A DNA stretch of 64,000 nt, taken from JAAFIP01 sp043728315 (GTDB lineage Bacteria > Pseudomonadota > Gammaproteobacteria > Burkholderiales > Burkholderiaceae_C). Of the stretch, positions 9,322 to 16,944 are shown piece after piece (the stretch's first letter is position 1; the number at the start of each line of letters is the position of its first letter). The notes beneath the pieces are model-generated. The model was not told the DNA's origin. It was given only the letters and a program-made list of their open reading frames with translations, and ran no database searches. A program made the position numbers and the translations under genes. Location: contig JAYTMT010000016.1 of the NCBI GenBank assembly GCA_043728315.1, forward strand, positions 1 through 64,000, given 5' to 3'.

Positions 9322-10127
9322 TTTTTATCTCCTTTTTGATCCCCTTGCGCGCCTAAAATTTTGCCTGCTTCTACCATCGCATCTTTGGGCGCAGCAGGCG
9401 TGTCTTTGGCTGGGCTGGCCGCCACTGGAGCGTCTTTAGCGGTTGTTTTGGCAGCAGCTTCCAAGGCTAGTTTTTCTGCAATGCTGGGGTCAACGCCCAA
9501 GGCGTTGAGTTTGACTTCCACCAGCTTGCGGTAGGCGGTGCGGTCGTCAAATCCTTTGTAGGCTTTTTCAAACTCGGCCTTGGCTTCGTCCCGCTTGCCT
9601 TGCGCCAACAGCACATCGCCCCTGCGGTCAGACACCAAGGCGGCAAATTCGGCGGGAAAGCTGCCCGAGAGCGTTTTAGCGGCTTCGTCGTAGGCTTTTT
9701 CGTCGTATTGCATGCCAGACAGGCGCAGCTTAGCCAAGGCTTGGTAGGCATCGTCGGAGGCATTGCTTAGCACCCAATTGAGCGATGCTTTGGCCGATGC
9801 CGCGTTGTTTTTTTCTTGGAAATGCTTGGCGGCCAGCAGGCTGGCTTGTTGCGCCAAAGTGGTGCGGCCAAACTTATCCCGCATATCGGCCACTGTTCGC
9901 TCTACTTTGCTGGTGTCGCCAGCGAGCACAGCCCGCTCTACTTCGTCAAACAGCGTAGCCGCCTGCGTGGCTTGGCTGCGCTGCCAGTATTGCCAACCGT
10001 TATATGCAGCAAGCGCACCAAACACCACAATCAAGGTGGTGGTGATTAAATTGCCGTATTGCTTCCAAAACGCCTTGAGCTGGTCAAGTTGTTCTTGTTC
10101 TTCGAGGTCTAAATGTTGTGTTGCCAT
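9318..10127 (-). CDS. YfgM-like membrane-anchored TPR protein
   Basis: A 269-residue protein with a short cytosolic N-terminus, one membrane segment (about residues 26-45, LITTTLIVVFGALAAYNGW) and a periplasmic helical-repeat domain with TPR-like periodicity (LAQQASLLAAKHFQEKN, GDVLLAQGKRDEAKAEFEKA). This is the YfgM/TPR_21 family, known in E. coli as a SecYEG- and PpiD-associated ancillary chaperone. The C-terminus is a low-complexity Ala/Lys/Pro tail. It lies between hisS and bamB, its usual place, and its stop overlaps the bamB start. Confidence 0.9.
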   Translation of the reverse strand: MATQHLDLEEQEQLDQLKAFWKQYGNLITTTLIVVFGALAAYNGWQYWQRSQATQAATLFDEVERAVLAGDTSKVERTVADMRDKFGRTTLAQQASLLAAKHFQEKNNAASAKASLNWVLSNASDDAYQALAKLRLSGMQYDEKAYDEAAKTLSGSFPAEFAALVSDRRGDVLLAQGKRDEAKAEFEKAYKGFDDRTAYRKLVEVKLNALGVDPSIAEKLALEAAAKTTAKDAPVAASPAKDTPAAPKDAMVEAGKILGAQGDQKGDKK

Positions 10128-10199
10128 GGGGTGATTGTAGAGGGGAGTAGCGCTTTTAACGAAAACGGCGCTAGGAATTAAATTATGTTGGAGTTCGCG

Positions 10200-11486
10200 T
10201 CAGCGCAGCTGGGCCATTAGTTCGCTCAGATTGTCCAAGGCAAAGCTTTGCTGCGCTGCGCTGGCTGGATCACCCCTGAGGCTCTTGCAAGCCACCTGCC
10301 CAGCTGCGAGTTCATCGGACCCAAAAATCAGGGCAAAACGCGCACCACTGGCATCGGCTTTTTTAAACTGGCTTTTCATGCCGCCCGCGCCACCGTCTGC
10401 CGTTGCATGCATTTGTACAGACAAGCCTTGGGCGCGCAGCGCCTGCAAAGTGCGCGCCACCACCGCAGCGCCAGCTAAATCGGGCACGATGGCGTACACA
10501 TCTAGCACGGGCTCGGCTGCGGTAATTGCCTGCTCTTTGAGCAGTTCGAGCACACGCTCTATGCCCATGCCCCAGCCCACGGCGGGGGTGGCCTTGCCGC
10601 CCAGTATTTCAAACAAACCGTCGTAGCGGCCACCGCCGCACAGCGTGCCCTGTGCGCCCAGCTCATCGGTGATGAACTCAAATACTGTGTGGCTGTAATA
10701 ATCTAGGCCACGCACCAAGCGCGGGTTGACAGTCCAAGCCACGCCACAGGCCGTGAGCAGGGATTTGACCGTATCAAGGTGTTTGAGCGAAGACTCGCCC
10801 AAAAAGCCCAGCAGCTGGGGCGCAGCCTGCACCATCGCTTGCATGGCGGGGTTTTTAGTGTCCAAAATACGCAGCGGGTTGGCATGCAGGCGGCGCTGGG
10901 CATCGGCATCCAATAAATCTGCGTGCTGCTCAAAATAGGCAATCAAGGCGGCGCGGTGGGCTTGGCGCTCAGCAGGCACGCCTAGGCTGTTGAGCTCCAC
11001 CCGCACATTGCGCAGGCCAAGGCGGGCAAACAGCTGGTGCACCAAGAGCATCAGCTCGGCATCTACCTCGGGTCCTGCAAAACCCAACGCCTCAGCGCCC
11101 AGCTGGTAAAACTGGCGGTAGCGCCCGCGCTGGGGCCGCTCGTGGCGAAACATGGGGCCCATGTAGTACAGGCGCCTGCCGCCTTCATACGTCAGGTTGT
11201 GCTCAATGGCTGCGCGCACCACGCCGGGCGTGTTCTCAGGGCGCAGGGTGAGGTGCTCGCCGTTGAGTTTGTCTTCAAAAGAATACATTTCTTTTTCAAC
11301 AATGTCGGTGGTCTCGCCAGTGCCGCGCACGAAAAGGCTGGTGGGCTCTACTATGGGTGTACGTATGTTGCGGTAAGCGCTGCCCGCCATCACGGCGCGC
11401 ACCTGCGCTTCAAACCACTCCCAACGCGCCGATTCGGGCGGGAGAATGTCGTTCATGCCCTTGACAGAGCTTATTTTGTCAGCCAT
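10200..11486 (-). CDS. hisS: histidyl-tRNA synthetase
   Basis: Class II aminoacyl-tRNA synthetase charging tRNA-His. The 428-residue product carries the N-terminal SSVKGMNDILPPE, motif 2 (YMGPMFRHERPQRGRYRQF), the histidine-specific LVRGLDYYSHTVFE and motif 3 (GWGMGIERVLELL), followed by an anticodon-binding domain. Length is normal. It follows ispG by 14 bp, so the two are co-transcribed. Confidence 0.98.
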   Translation of the reverse strand: MADKISSVKGMNDILPPESARWEWFEAQVRAVMAGSAYRNIRTPIVEPTSLFVRGTGETTDIVEKEMYSFEDKLNGEHLTLRPENTPGVVRAAIEHNLTYEGGRRLYYMGPMFRHERPQRGRYRQFYQLGAEALGFAGPEVDAELMLLVHQLFARLGLRNVRVELNSLGVPAERQAHRAALIAYFEQHADLLDADAQRRLHANPLRILDTKNPAMQAMVQAAPQLLGFLGESSLKHLDTVKSLLTACGVAWTVNPRLVRGLDYYSHTVFEFITDELGAQGTLCGGGRYDGLFEILGGKATPAVGWGMGIERVLELLKEQAITAAEPVLDVYAIVPDLAGAAVVARTLQALRAQGLSVQMHATADGGAGGMKSQFKKADASGARFALIFGSDELAAGQVACKSLRGDPASAAQQSFALDNLSELMAQLR

Positions 11487-11500
11487 AAAACCTCAGAAAA

Positions 11501-12829
11501 TCAGGCCAGAGCGGCTTCTTGCGCACTGGCGCTGGGCGCTTGGGTGCTCGCTATGCTGTAGCGCTTGTGGATGTAGTTTTGCACCAGTTGCATGAACTCG
11601 TTGGCAATGTCAGTGCCGCGCAGCGTGAGTGCTTTCTCGCCGTCAATGAATACTGGCGCCGCGGGGGCTTCGCCCGTGCCGGGCAGGCTGATGCCGATGT
11701 CGGCATGCTTGCTCTCACCAGGACCGTTCACTATGCAGCCCATCACGGCCACCTTGAGGTTTTCAACGCCGGGATATTCTTTGCGCCAGACTGGCATTTG
11801 CTGGCGCAAATAGTCGTCGATTTGCTTGGCTAAATGCTGAAACGTGTCACTGGTAGTGCGCCCGCAGCCCGGACAAGCGGTGACGCTGGGCACAAATATG
11901 CGCAAGCCCAGCGACTGCAAAATCTCGTTGGCTATCACCACCTCTTGCGTGCGCGCCTCGCCCGGTGCTGGTGTGAGTGACACGCGAATCGTCTCGCCAA
12001 TGCCCTCTTGCAGCAGCACCGACAGAGCCGCAGCCGATGCCACCGTGCCCTTGGTGCCCATGCCCGCTTCGGTGAGACCCAGGTGCAGCGCATAGTCGCA
12101 GCGTTTGGCCAGTTCGCGGTAAACACTGATCAAATCTTGCACGCCAGACACTTTGCAGCTCAAAATGATTTGGTTGCCGTCCATGCCCATGGCCTCTGCG
12201 CGCTTGGCTGATTCGATAGCCGAGGTGATAAGCGCCTCGTACATGACCGGTTTTGCGCCCCACGGCACGGCGCGCTGGCTGTTGGTGTCCATGAGTGATG
12301 CCAGCAGCTCTTGGTCTAGGCTGCCCCAGTTCACCCCTATGCGCACGGGCTTGTTCCAGCGCATGGCCGCTTCTATCATTTGGCCAAATTGCTTGTCGCG
12401 CTTGTCGCCCTTGCCCACATTGCCGGGGTTGATGCGGTACTTGCTCAGCGCCTGTGCGCAGGCAGGCTCGTCGGTGAGCAAGCGGTGGCCGTTGTAATGG
12501 AAATCGCCAATCAAGGGCACGTCGATGCCCATTTTGTCCAGCTGCTCGCGGATATAGGGCACGGCCTGCGCCGCCTCTGGCGTGTTGACCGTGATGCGCA
12601 CCATTTCCGAGCCTGCAATGGCCAGCTCTTTGATTTGAATGGCGGTGCCAATCGCGTCCACGGTGTCGGTATTGGTCATGGACTGCACGCGCACCGGTGC
12701 ATCGCCGCCTACGGTGACCACGCGCGGCCCCCACACCACGCTGGCTTGGCGCGAGCGGCGCGGCAGGGGTGCTGCTGCATTGATGGGGGAATCGGGTAAA
12801 CAAGAAGTGATTAATTGATCAGAATGCAT
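11501..12829 (-). CDS. ispG: 4-hydroxy-3-methylbut-2-enyl-diphosphate synthase
   Basis: Iron-sulfur enzyme of the MEP isoprenoid pathway that reduces MEcPP to HMBPP. The TIM-barrel part shows VQSMTNTDT and DFHYNG; the C-terminal cluster domain has CPGCGR and the GCIVNGPGE motif that supply the [4Fe-4S] cysteines. The start at ATG 12829 is preferred because GAGG lies five bases upstream; an in-frame GTG at 12844 is an alternative. The product is 442 residues. The ispDF fusion at 35411-36754 supplies two other enzymes of the same pathway. Confidence 0.97.
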   Translation of the reverse strand: MHSDQLITSCLPDSPINAAAPLPRRSRQASVVWGPRVVTVGGDAPVRVQSMTNTDTVDAIGTAIQIKELAIAGSEMVRITVNTPEAAQAVPYIREQLDKMGIDVPLIGDFHYNGHRLLTDEPACAQALSKYRINPGNVGKGDKRDKQFGQMIEAAMRWNKPVRIGVNWGSLDQELLASLMDTNSQRAVPWGAKPVMYEALITSAIESAKRAEAMGMDGNQIILSCKVSGVQDLISVYRELAKRCDYALHLGLTEAGMGTKGTVASAAALSVLLQEGIGETIRVSLTPAPGEARTQEVVIANEILQSLGLRIFVPSVTACPGCGRTTSDTFQHLAKQIDDYLRQQMPVWRKEYPGVENLKVAVMGCIVNGPGESKHADIGISLPGTGEAPAAPVFIDGEKALTLRGTDIANEFMQLVQNYIHKRYSIASTQAPSASAQEAALA

Positions 12830-12852
12830 ACGAACCTCAGGCACTAAAGCCA

Positions 12853-12957
12853 GCGCACATAAACCATGCGCATATAAAGCTTGCGCATACCAAATTTGTG
12901 AACTTAGACTTTGCGAACATAAACCAAGTGGGTAAAACGCTAGCGCACCACAAAGCG
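12853..12957. repeat. degenerate 15-bp tandem repeat between rodZ and ispG
   Basis: Seven units of exactly 15 bases can be laid out, for example GCGCACATAAACCAT at 12853 and GCGAACATAAACCAA at 12913, most beginning GCG or GTG. The array fills the rodZ-ispG spacer and its last units run into the final rodZ codons. Units are diverged, so the array is old or under little constraint. Confidence 0.7.
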
Positions 12958-14031
12958 TGCCACACCTTCTTTGGCAGCGCTCAAGTCATAGGGTTTGCCG
13001 CGCACACTGACCTTGGTTTGGCCGCTGCGGCCCACCACCACACTCAAGGGCAATGCGCCGCTAGCGCCCACAGTTTCACCTGCCTGCATGGTGCGGCGCA
13101 GCACAATAGCACCTTTGGAATCTATTACTTCCACCCAAGATTCGCCCACAGAGCTGAAAACCACGATGCCATCTTTGGACAAGGGCGGTGGCTGGGCGGC
13201 ATTACCGGCGCTGATTACCAGTGTAGGGCTGGCTACGGTGGGAGTAGATTTAACAACAGAGGTGATTGCCAAAGTGCTGGTGATGCTGGCTGAATCGGTG
13301 GTACCACTGGGCATGCTGCTGGCTGCAGTGATGCCAATCACGCCAGTGGCACTGGATGCATTGCCTCCTGCGTTTGCTCCTGTGCTGCCGCTAGAGTTGA
13401 TACTGGCGCTGAGCACGGCCGACTGTACAGCGGCAGACTCACCGGAGGGCGCTTTAGAGGCGCTGCTGCTAGATTCTGTTTTGACCGGCTCAGCATACAA
13501 AGAGCCTGCGGCCGTGGAGTTTGCACCTACCAAGCCAGATGGCGGCATGGTTGGGGCATCTGCAGCATCGCGCTTAGGAAAGAAAATGATCACCAAGGCG
13601 CCCAGCAGCAGAGCCAACACTGCCAGCACAGCTGGACTCGAGAGATTGGCAAACACGGAGGGACCCGGACCGTGCGACGCATCGCGAAACGGGGTGTTGA
13701 TGGCGGCAGCAGATTGGTGCAGGCGCGGCGCATTGGTTTGGGGGAGTTTGGCCAAAATAGGCGCGGGGTCAATTTTGAGCACCCGCGCCACGCTAGAGGC
13801 CAGCGCCCGCACAAACACGGCATCGGGCAGCAAGTCAAACTGCTCGGCCTCTAAGGCTTCTATTTTTTTAACTGGCACTTTCAGCGACACTGCCAAGGCG
13901 GCTATGTGCAAGCCAGAGGCTTCCCGCGCAGCGCGCAGCATTTGGCCTGCGCTTTGGGCATCAGGGCTGGCCGCTTGTGAGGAGGCCTGTGCTGCAGTTT
14001 GCCCGCCCGTAGACAAAGATTCGTCACTCAT
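12940..14031 (-). CDS. rodZ: RodZ-like helix-turn-helix membrane protein
   Basis: RodZ links cytoplasmic MreB to the elongasome and maintains rod shape. The 363-residue product has a cytoplasmic HTH_25-type domain (GQMLRAAREASGLHIAALA, VPVKKIEALEAEQFDLLPD), one membrane segment (LAVLALLLGALVIIFF), a long Ser/Ala-rich periplasmic linker and a C-terminal DUF4115 domain (SWVEVIDSKGAIVLRRTMQAG). The start at 14031 overlaps the pilF stop by 8 bp and aligns with homologues; an upstream frame to 14139 only duplicates pilF. Betaproteobacterial members are often annotated simply as helix-turn-helix proteins. Confidence 0.88.
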   Translation of the reverse strand: MSDESLSTGGQTAAQASSQAASPDAQSAGQMLRAAREASGLHIAALAVSLKVPVKKIEALEAEQFDLLPDAVFVRALASSVARVLKIDPAPILAKLPQTNAPRLHQSAAAINTPFRDASHGPGPSVFANLSSPAVLAVLALLLGALVIIFFPKRDAADAPTMPPSGLVGANSTAAGSLYAEPVKTESSSSASKAPSGESAAVQSAVLSASINSSGSTGANAGGNASSATGVIGITAASSMPSGTTDSASITSTLAITSVVKSTPTVASPTLVISAGNAAQPPPLSKDGIVVFSSVGESWVEVIDSKGAIVLRRTMQAGETVGASGALPLSVVVGRSGQTKVSVRGKPYDLSAAKEGVARFVVR

Positions 14032-14869
14032 CAAAACGCCCTCTTTCGTAAGACAAAAGCTCTTTAGACTGGGGGTAGCGCTTTTTGAGTTGATCGGCCA
14101 ACTGCTGCATGGCCACTCGGTCTTCAAGCCTGCGCTCAACCTTGATACCTAGCCACAAAGACTCGGAATTGGCCAATTCGCTGTTGTTCAAACGGCGAAT
14201 ATAAAACTGCGCGCGGCTGTAATCACCGCGAATGTAGAGCAAATTTGACAGGTTGTAGCCTGAAATCGGGTTGCCTGCATCTAGCTCATAAGAGCGGGCA
14301 AAGCTGCGTTCTGCTTTGGCGTTGTCGCCAGCGGCCATTTGGCATACGCCTTGGGTCATCAGGGTTTGGGCGCGCCTGCCATAGGTGGCGTTGTTCATCA
14401 CTTGGCCAAACCAGGCCTCAGACTCGACATAACGCTTTTGCTGGCAAGTAAGCCAGCCGTAGTTGTGGGCGCTGTTGGCATCGCGCGGGTTGAGTGCCAG
14501 CGCGCGCTTGAAGCTGTCCTCGGCCAAGCCGGGGTCATTCAGACGCATGTAAATCAGGCCGCGCAGGTTAAAAGCTTCGCCAAAACTGGGGTCAATGGCC
14601 AGCACCTGCTTGACCTCGTCAAGTGCAATGGTGGTTTGTCCCTGCTCAAAATAGCCCGTGGCCAGCTCCATCCGTATGCGGGCGCGCTTGCGTGCCTCGG
14701 GCTCGTCCGAGTCGGTGACCACATCGCCGCTTTTGGACACTTGGCTGCCAGCGCTATTGGTGGCAGGGGATTGGCCGGTGGAGGCGCAGCCCCAAAGTGC
14801 CGTGGCTAGCGCCGCAGCTATAGCCAAACGAATAACAGGGTGTAACAAAGCTTTCATACCCTGCATCAT
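14024..14869 (-). CDS. pilF: type IV pilus biogenesis/stability lipoprotein PilF (PilW)
   Basis: Outer-membrane TPR lipoprotein that helps assemble the PilQ secretin of type IV pili. The 281-residue product has a lipoprotein signal with lipobox LWGC (Cys near residue 28) followed by about six TPR units (DPSFGEAFNLRGLIYMRLND, NPRDANSAHNYGWLTCQQ). Two ATGs (14869 and 14857) could start it; the first overlaps the rlmN stop as ATGA. It lies between rlmN and rodZ as in most relatives. Confidence 0.93.
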   Translation of the reverse strand: MMQGMKALLHPVIRLAIAAALATALWGCASTGQSPATNSAGSQVSKSGDVVTDSDEPEARKRARIRMELATGYFEQGQTTIALDEVKQVLAIDPSFGEAFNLRGLIYMRLNDPGLAEDSFKRALALNPRDANSAHNYGWLTCQQKRYVESEAWFGQVMNNATYGRRAQTLMTQGVCQMAAGDNAKAERSFARSYELDAGNPISGYNLSNLLYIRGDYSRAQFYIRRLNNSELANSESLWLGIKVERRLEDRVAMQQLADQLKKRYPQSKELLSYERGRFDE

Positions 14870-16008
14870 GCCAGAGCTTGCGCCGTTGGCAAAGCATTAA
14901 TCATGATGACCCGCCGCTGCGCCATGCGGGCGCTGGCATTGGTGCGGTCAGCCACGTCGCCAGCCAGTTGGCCGCAGGCGGCATCAATGTCGTCGCCGCG
15001 CGTCTTGCGCACGGTGGTTACCAGCCCCGCGCTGAGCAAAATTTGGGCAAATGCAGCCACAGCCGCGTCAAACGAGCGCAGCAGGCCAGAGGCTGGAAAG
15101 GGGTTAAATGGGATCAAATTGAGCTTGCAGGCCAAGCCGTGCTCGGCTATTAAATCGACCAGTTCATGGGCCAAGGCTGGGGTGTCGTTCACGCCTTGCA
15201 GCATGCAGTATTCCAGCGTGATGAAGTCGCGCGGCGCGTGCACCAAGTAGCGCTTGGCAGAGGCAATCAGCTCGGCCAAGGGGTATTTTTCATTCAAGGG
15301 CACGAGGTGGTTGCGTAGCGCGTCATTAGGGGCGTGCAGCGATATGGCCAGCGCCACGGCGCAGTCCTCGCCCAAGCGGTCAATCATAGGCACTACGCCC
15401 GATGTGGACACCGTGACGCGGCGGCGCGACAGGCCGTAGCCGTGGTCGCTGAGCATGGTGCGCAGGGCGGGCACGAGGGCACTGTAGTTTTGCAGCGGCT
15501 CGCCCATGCCCATCATCACCACGTTCGAGATTACCCGTCCATCTTGGTTAGAGGCTTGCTTGAGCCGCTTTTTCAAAGTGTGTTCGGCAAACCACAGCTG
15601 GCCAATGATTTCGGCCATAGTGAGGTTGCGGCTGAAGCCCTGATGCCCGGTAGAACAAAAGCGGCAGCCCACGGCGCAGCCCGCTTGCGATGAAATACAC
15701 AGCGTAGCGCGGTCGTCTTCGGGGATGTACACAGTCTCTATCGCATTGCCCTGCCCTGCGTCAAACAGCCACTTGATGGTGCCGTCTTTAGAAACGTGCT
15801 CGGAGAGCAGTGGCATGGGCGTGATGTGGGCTGTGCCAGCGAGCTTGCTGCGCAAGGACTTAGCCAAATCACTCATGTCGGAGAAATCAGACGCACCTTT
15901 TTGGTGAATCCAGCGGAACAACTGTGTAGCACGAAAGCGCTTTTCGCCCAGTGTTTCGCAGTAGGCGGCCAAACCGTCGAGGTCAAAGTCGAGCAGGTTG
16001 GTCGCCAT
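14866..16008 (-). CDS. rlmN: dual-specificity 23S rRNA/tRNA adenosine-C2 methyltransferase
   Basis: Radical SAM enzyme that methylates C2 of A2503 in 23S rRNA and A37 of some tRNAs. The 380-residue product has the CX3CX2C cluster motif within GCAVGCRFCSTG, the MGMGEPLQNY motif, and a cysteine in the C-terminal TVRKTRGDDIDAACGQL segment that corresponds to the catalytic Cys. It starts 65 bp after ndk ends and is coupled to pilF. Confidence 0.98.
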   Translation of the reverse strand: MATNLLDFDLDGLAAYCETLGEKRFRATQLFRWIHQKGASDFSDMSDLAKSLRSKLAGTAHITPMPLLSEHVSKDGTIKWLFDAGQGNAIETVYIPEDDRATLCISSQAGCAVGCRFCSTGHQGFSRNLTMAEIIGQLWFAEHTLKKRLKQASNQDGRVISNVVMMGMGEPLQNYSALVPALRTMLSDHGYGLSRRRVTVSTSGVVPMIDRLGEDCAVALAISLHAPNDALRNHLVPLNEKYPLAELIASAKRYLVHAPRDFITLEYCMLQGVNDTPALAHELVDLIAEHGLACKLNLIPFNPFPASGLLRSFDAAVAAFAQILLSAGLVTTVRKTRGDDIDAACGQLAGDVADRTNASARMAQRRVIMINALPTAQALA

Positions 16009-16073
16009 GGTGTTTGTATTCGCTTGGACTGCTCAGATTGCCTTGGCTGCCAAGCAGTTGATGCGAATGCGGA

Positions 16074-16499
16074 TTAACGTGAATACACGTTCATGCCAGG
16101 GAAGAAAAAGCCGATTTCTTGGGCAGCAGTTTCGGCGGCGTCAGAGCCGTGCACGGCATTGGCGTCGATGCTGTCTGCAAAGTCAGCGCGGATCGTGCCA
16201 GCAGCGGCCTTTTTCGGGTCGGTTGCGCCCATCAGGTCACGGTTTTTCAAGATCGCGCCTTCGCCTTCGAGGGCTTGGATCATCACAGGGCCAGAAATCA
16301 TGAAACCGACCAAGTCTTTAAAGAATGGACGCTCTTTGTGCACCGCATAGAAAGCCTCAGCCTCGCCCTTGGACAAATGCGCCATGCGCGCAGCCACCAC
16401 TTTGAGGCCCGCAGCTTCAAAACGGGCGTAAATTTGGCCAATGACGTTTTTAGCAACAGCGTCAGGCTTGATGATGGAAAGAGTGCGTTCGATAGCCAT
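16074..16499 (-). CDS. ndk: nucleoside diphosphate kinase
   Basis: Transfers the gamma phosphate between nucleoside triphosphates through a phosphohistidine. The 141-residue product begins AIERTLSIIKPDAVAKN and contains NAVHGSDA with the active-site histidine. The start at 16499 fits the family; the frame is open upstream to 16577, but that extension is not conserved. It is the first gene of the long minus-strand series that runs through to purA, so its promoter is expected in the 445-bp gap upstream. Confidence 0.98.
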   Translation of the reverse strand: MAIERTLSIIKPDAVAKNVIGQIYARFEAAGLKVVAARMAHLSKGEAEAFYAVHKERPFFKDLVGFMISGPVMIQALEGEGAILKNRDLMGATDPKKAAAGTIRADFADSIDANAVHGSDAAETAAQEIGFFFPGMNVYSR

Positions 16500-16617
16500 G
16501 GAAGTATTCCCTAGAAAAAAGAGTGAAACGAATTTAACAAAGCCTTCGATTCTAACCTGAATGTGGCGTTTTTTCAAATCTTGCTGGCTTTGGGGGCTTA
16601 GCGTGCATGCTCTTTAT

Positions 16618-16674
16618 TTTGTAGCGAAGTATGACCATATGACGGTGACATTGCCCATTTTTTATCTTTAATTC
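16618..16674 (+). repeat. dispersed 55-bp repeat, copy 3
   Basis: Contains TAGCGAAGTATGACCATATG, then ACGGTGACATTGCCC and a T-run, an almost complete match to the consensus. It is intergenic between rluB and ndk. Confidence 0.9.
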
Positions 16675-16764
16675 CAGATTTTTATACCAAGTTACAGAAA
16701 TTGGTCTGTGATTTTGGAGTTGGGTATAAAAATCATGCGCTATCTCTTGTTTAGCTCAACTTAA

Positions 16765-16894
16765 GTTTCCGGCCGCGAAGGGCGCGAAAGTTGCGCTAAA
16801 GGCGCGAAAAGAATACCGAAAAGGACAGATTTTGTATTTTTTGCATTCCTTTAGCGTTCTTGGCGTAACTTTCGCGCCCTTCGCGGCCGGAAAC
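16765..16894. repeat. 130-bp long inverted repeat built from CGCGAAAGG-like units
   Basis: Arms 16765-16792 and 16867-16894 are perfect 28-base reverse complements beginning GTTTCCGGCCGCGAAGGG. Inside each arm, 9-11 bp units of the type CGCGAAGGG, CGCGAAAGTT and CGCTAAAGG follow one another; the loop is AT-rich. A related element lies at 31706-31860. Confidence 0.92.
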
Positions 16895-16944
16895 TATGCA
16901 TTCAGACCTGCAAAATACTACAAATACCGCCATAAATAAAGCGC

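Larger units (their letters stand above)
16500..16944. other. 445-bp gene-free spacer between rluB and ndk
   Basis: No coding sequence is supported here. The gap holds the presumed ndk promoter, a copy of the dispersed 55-bp repeat (16618-16674), a small dyad of about 14 bp arms (16677-16690 against 16720-16733, TTTTTATACC type) and a long CGCGAAAGG-type hairpin (16765-16894). Confidence 0.8.

Noticed and set aside
11601..11620. CAATGTCAGTGCCGCG resembling the dispersed repeat
   Set aside because: It encodes a conserved IspG segment (GTDIANE) and lacks the rest of the element.
11847..12803. A 318-codon frame on the same strand as ispG
   Set aside because: It overlaps ispG out of frame and is Arg/His-rich without motifs.
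12995..14152. A 385-codon plus-strand frame
   Set aside because: Antisense to rodZ; it arises from the Ser/Ala-rich low-complexity coding region.
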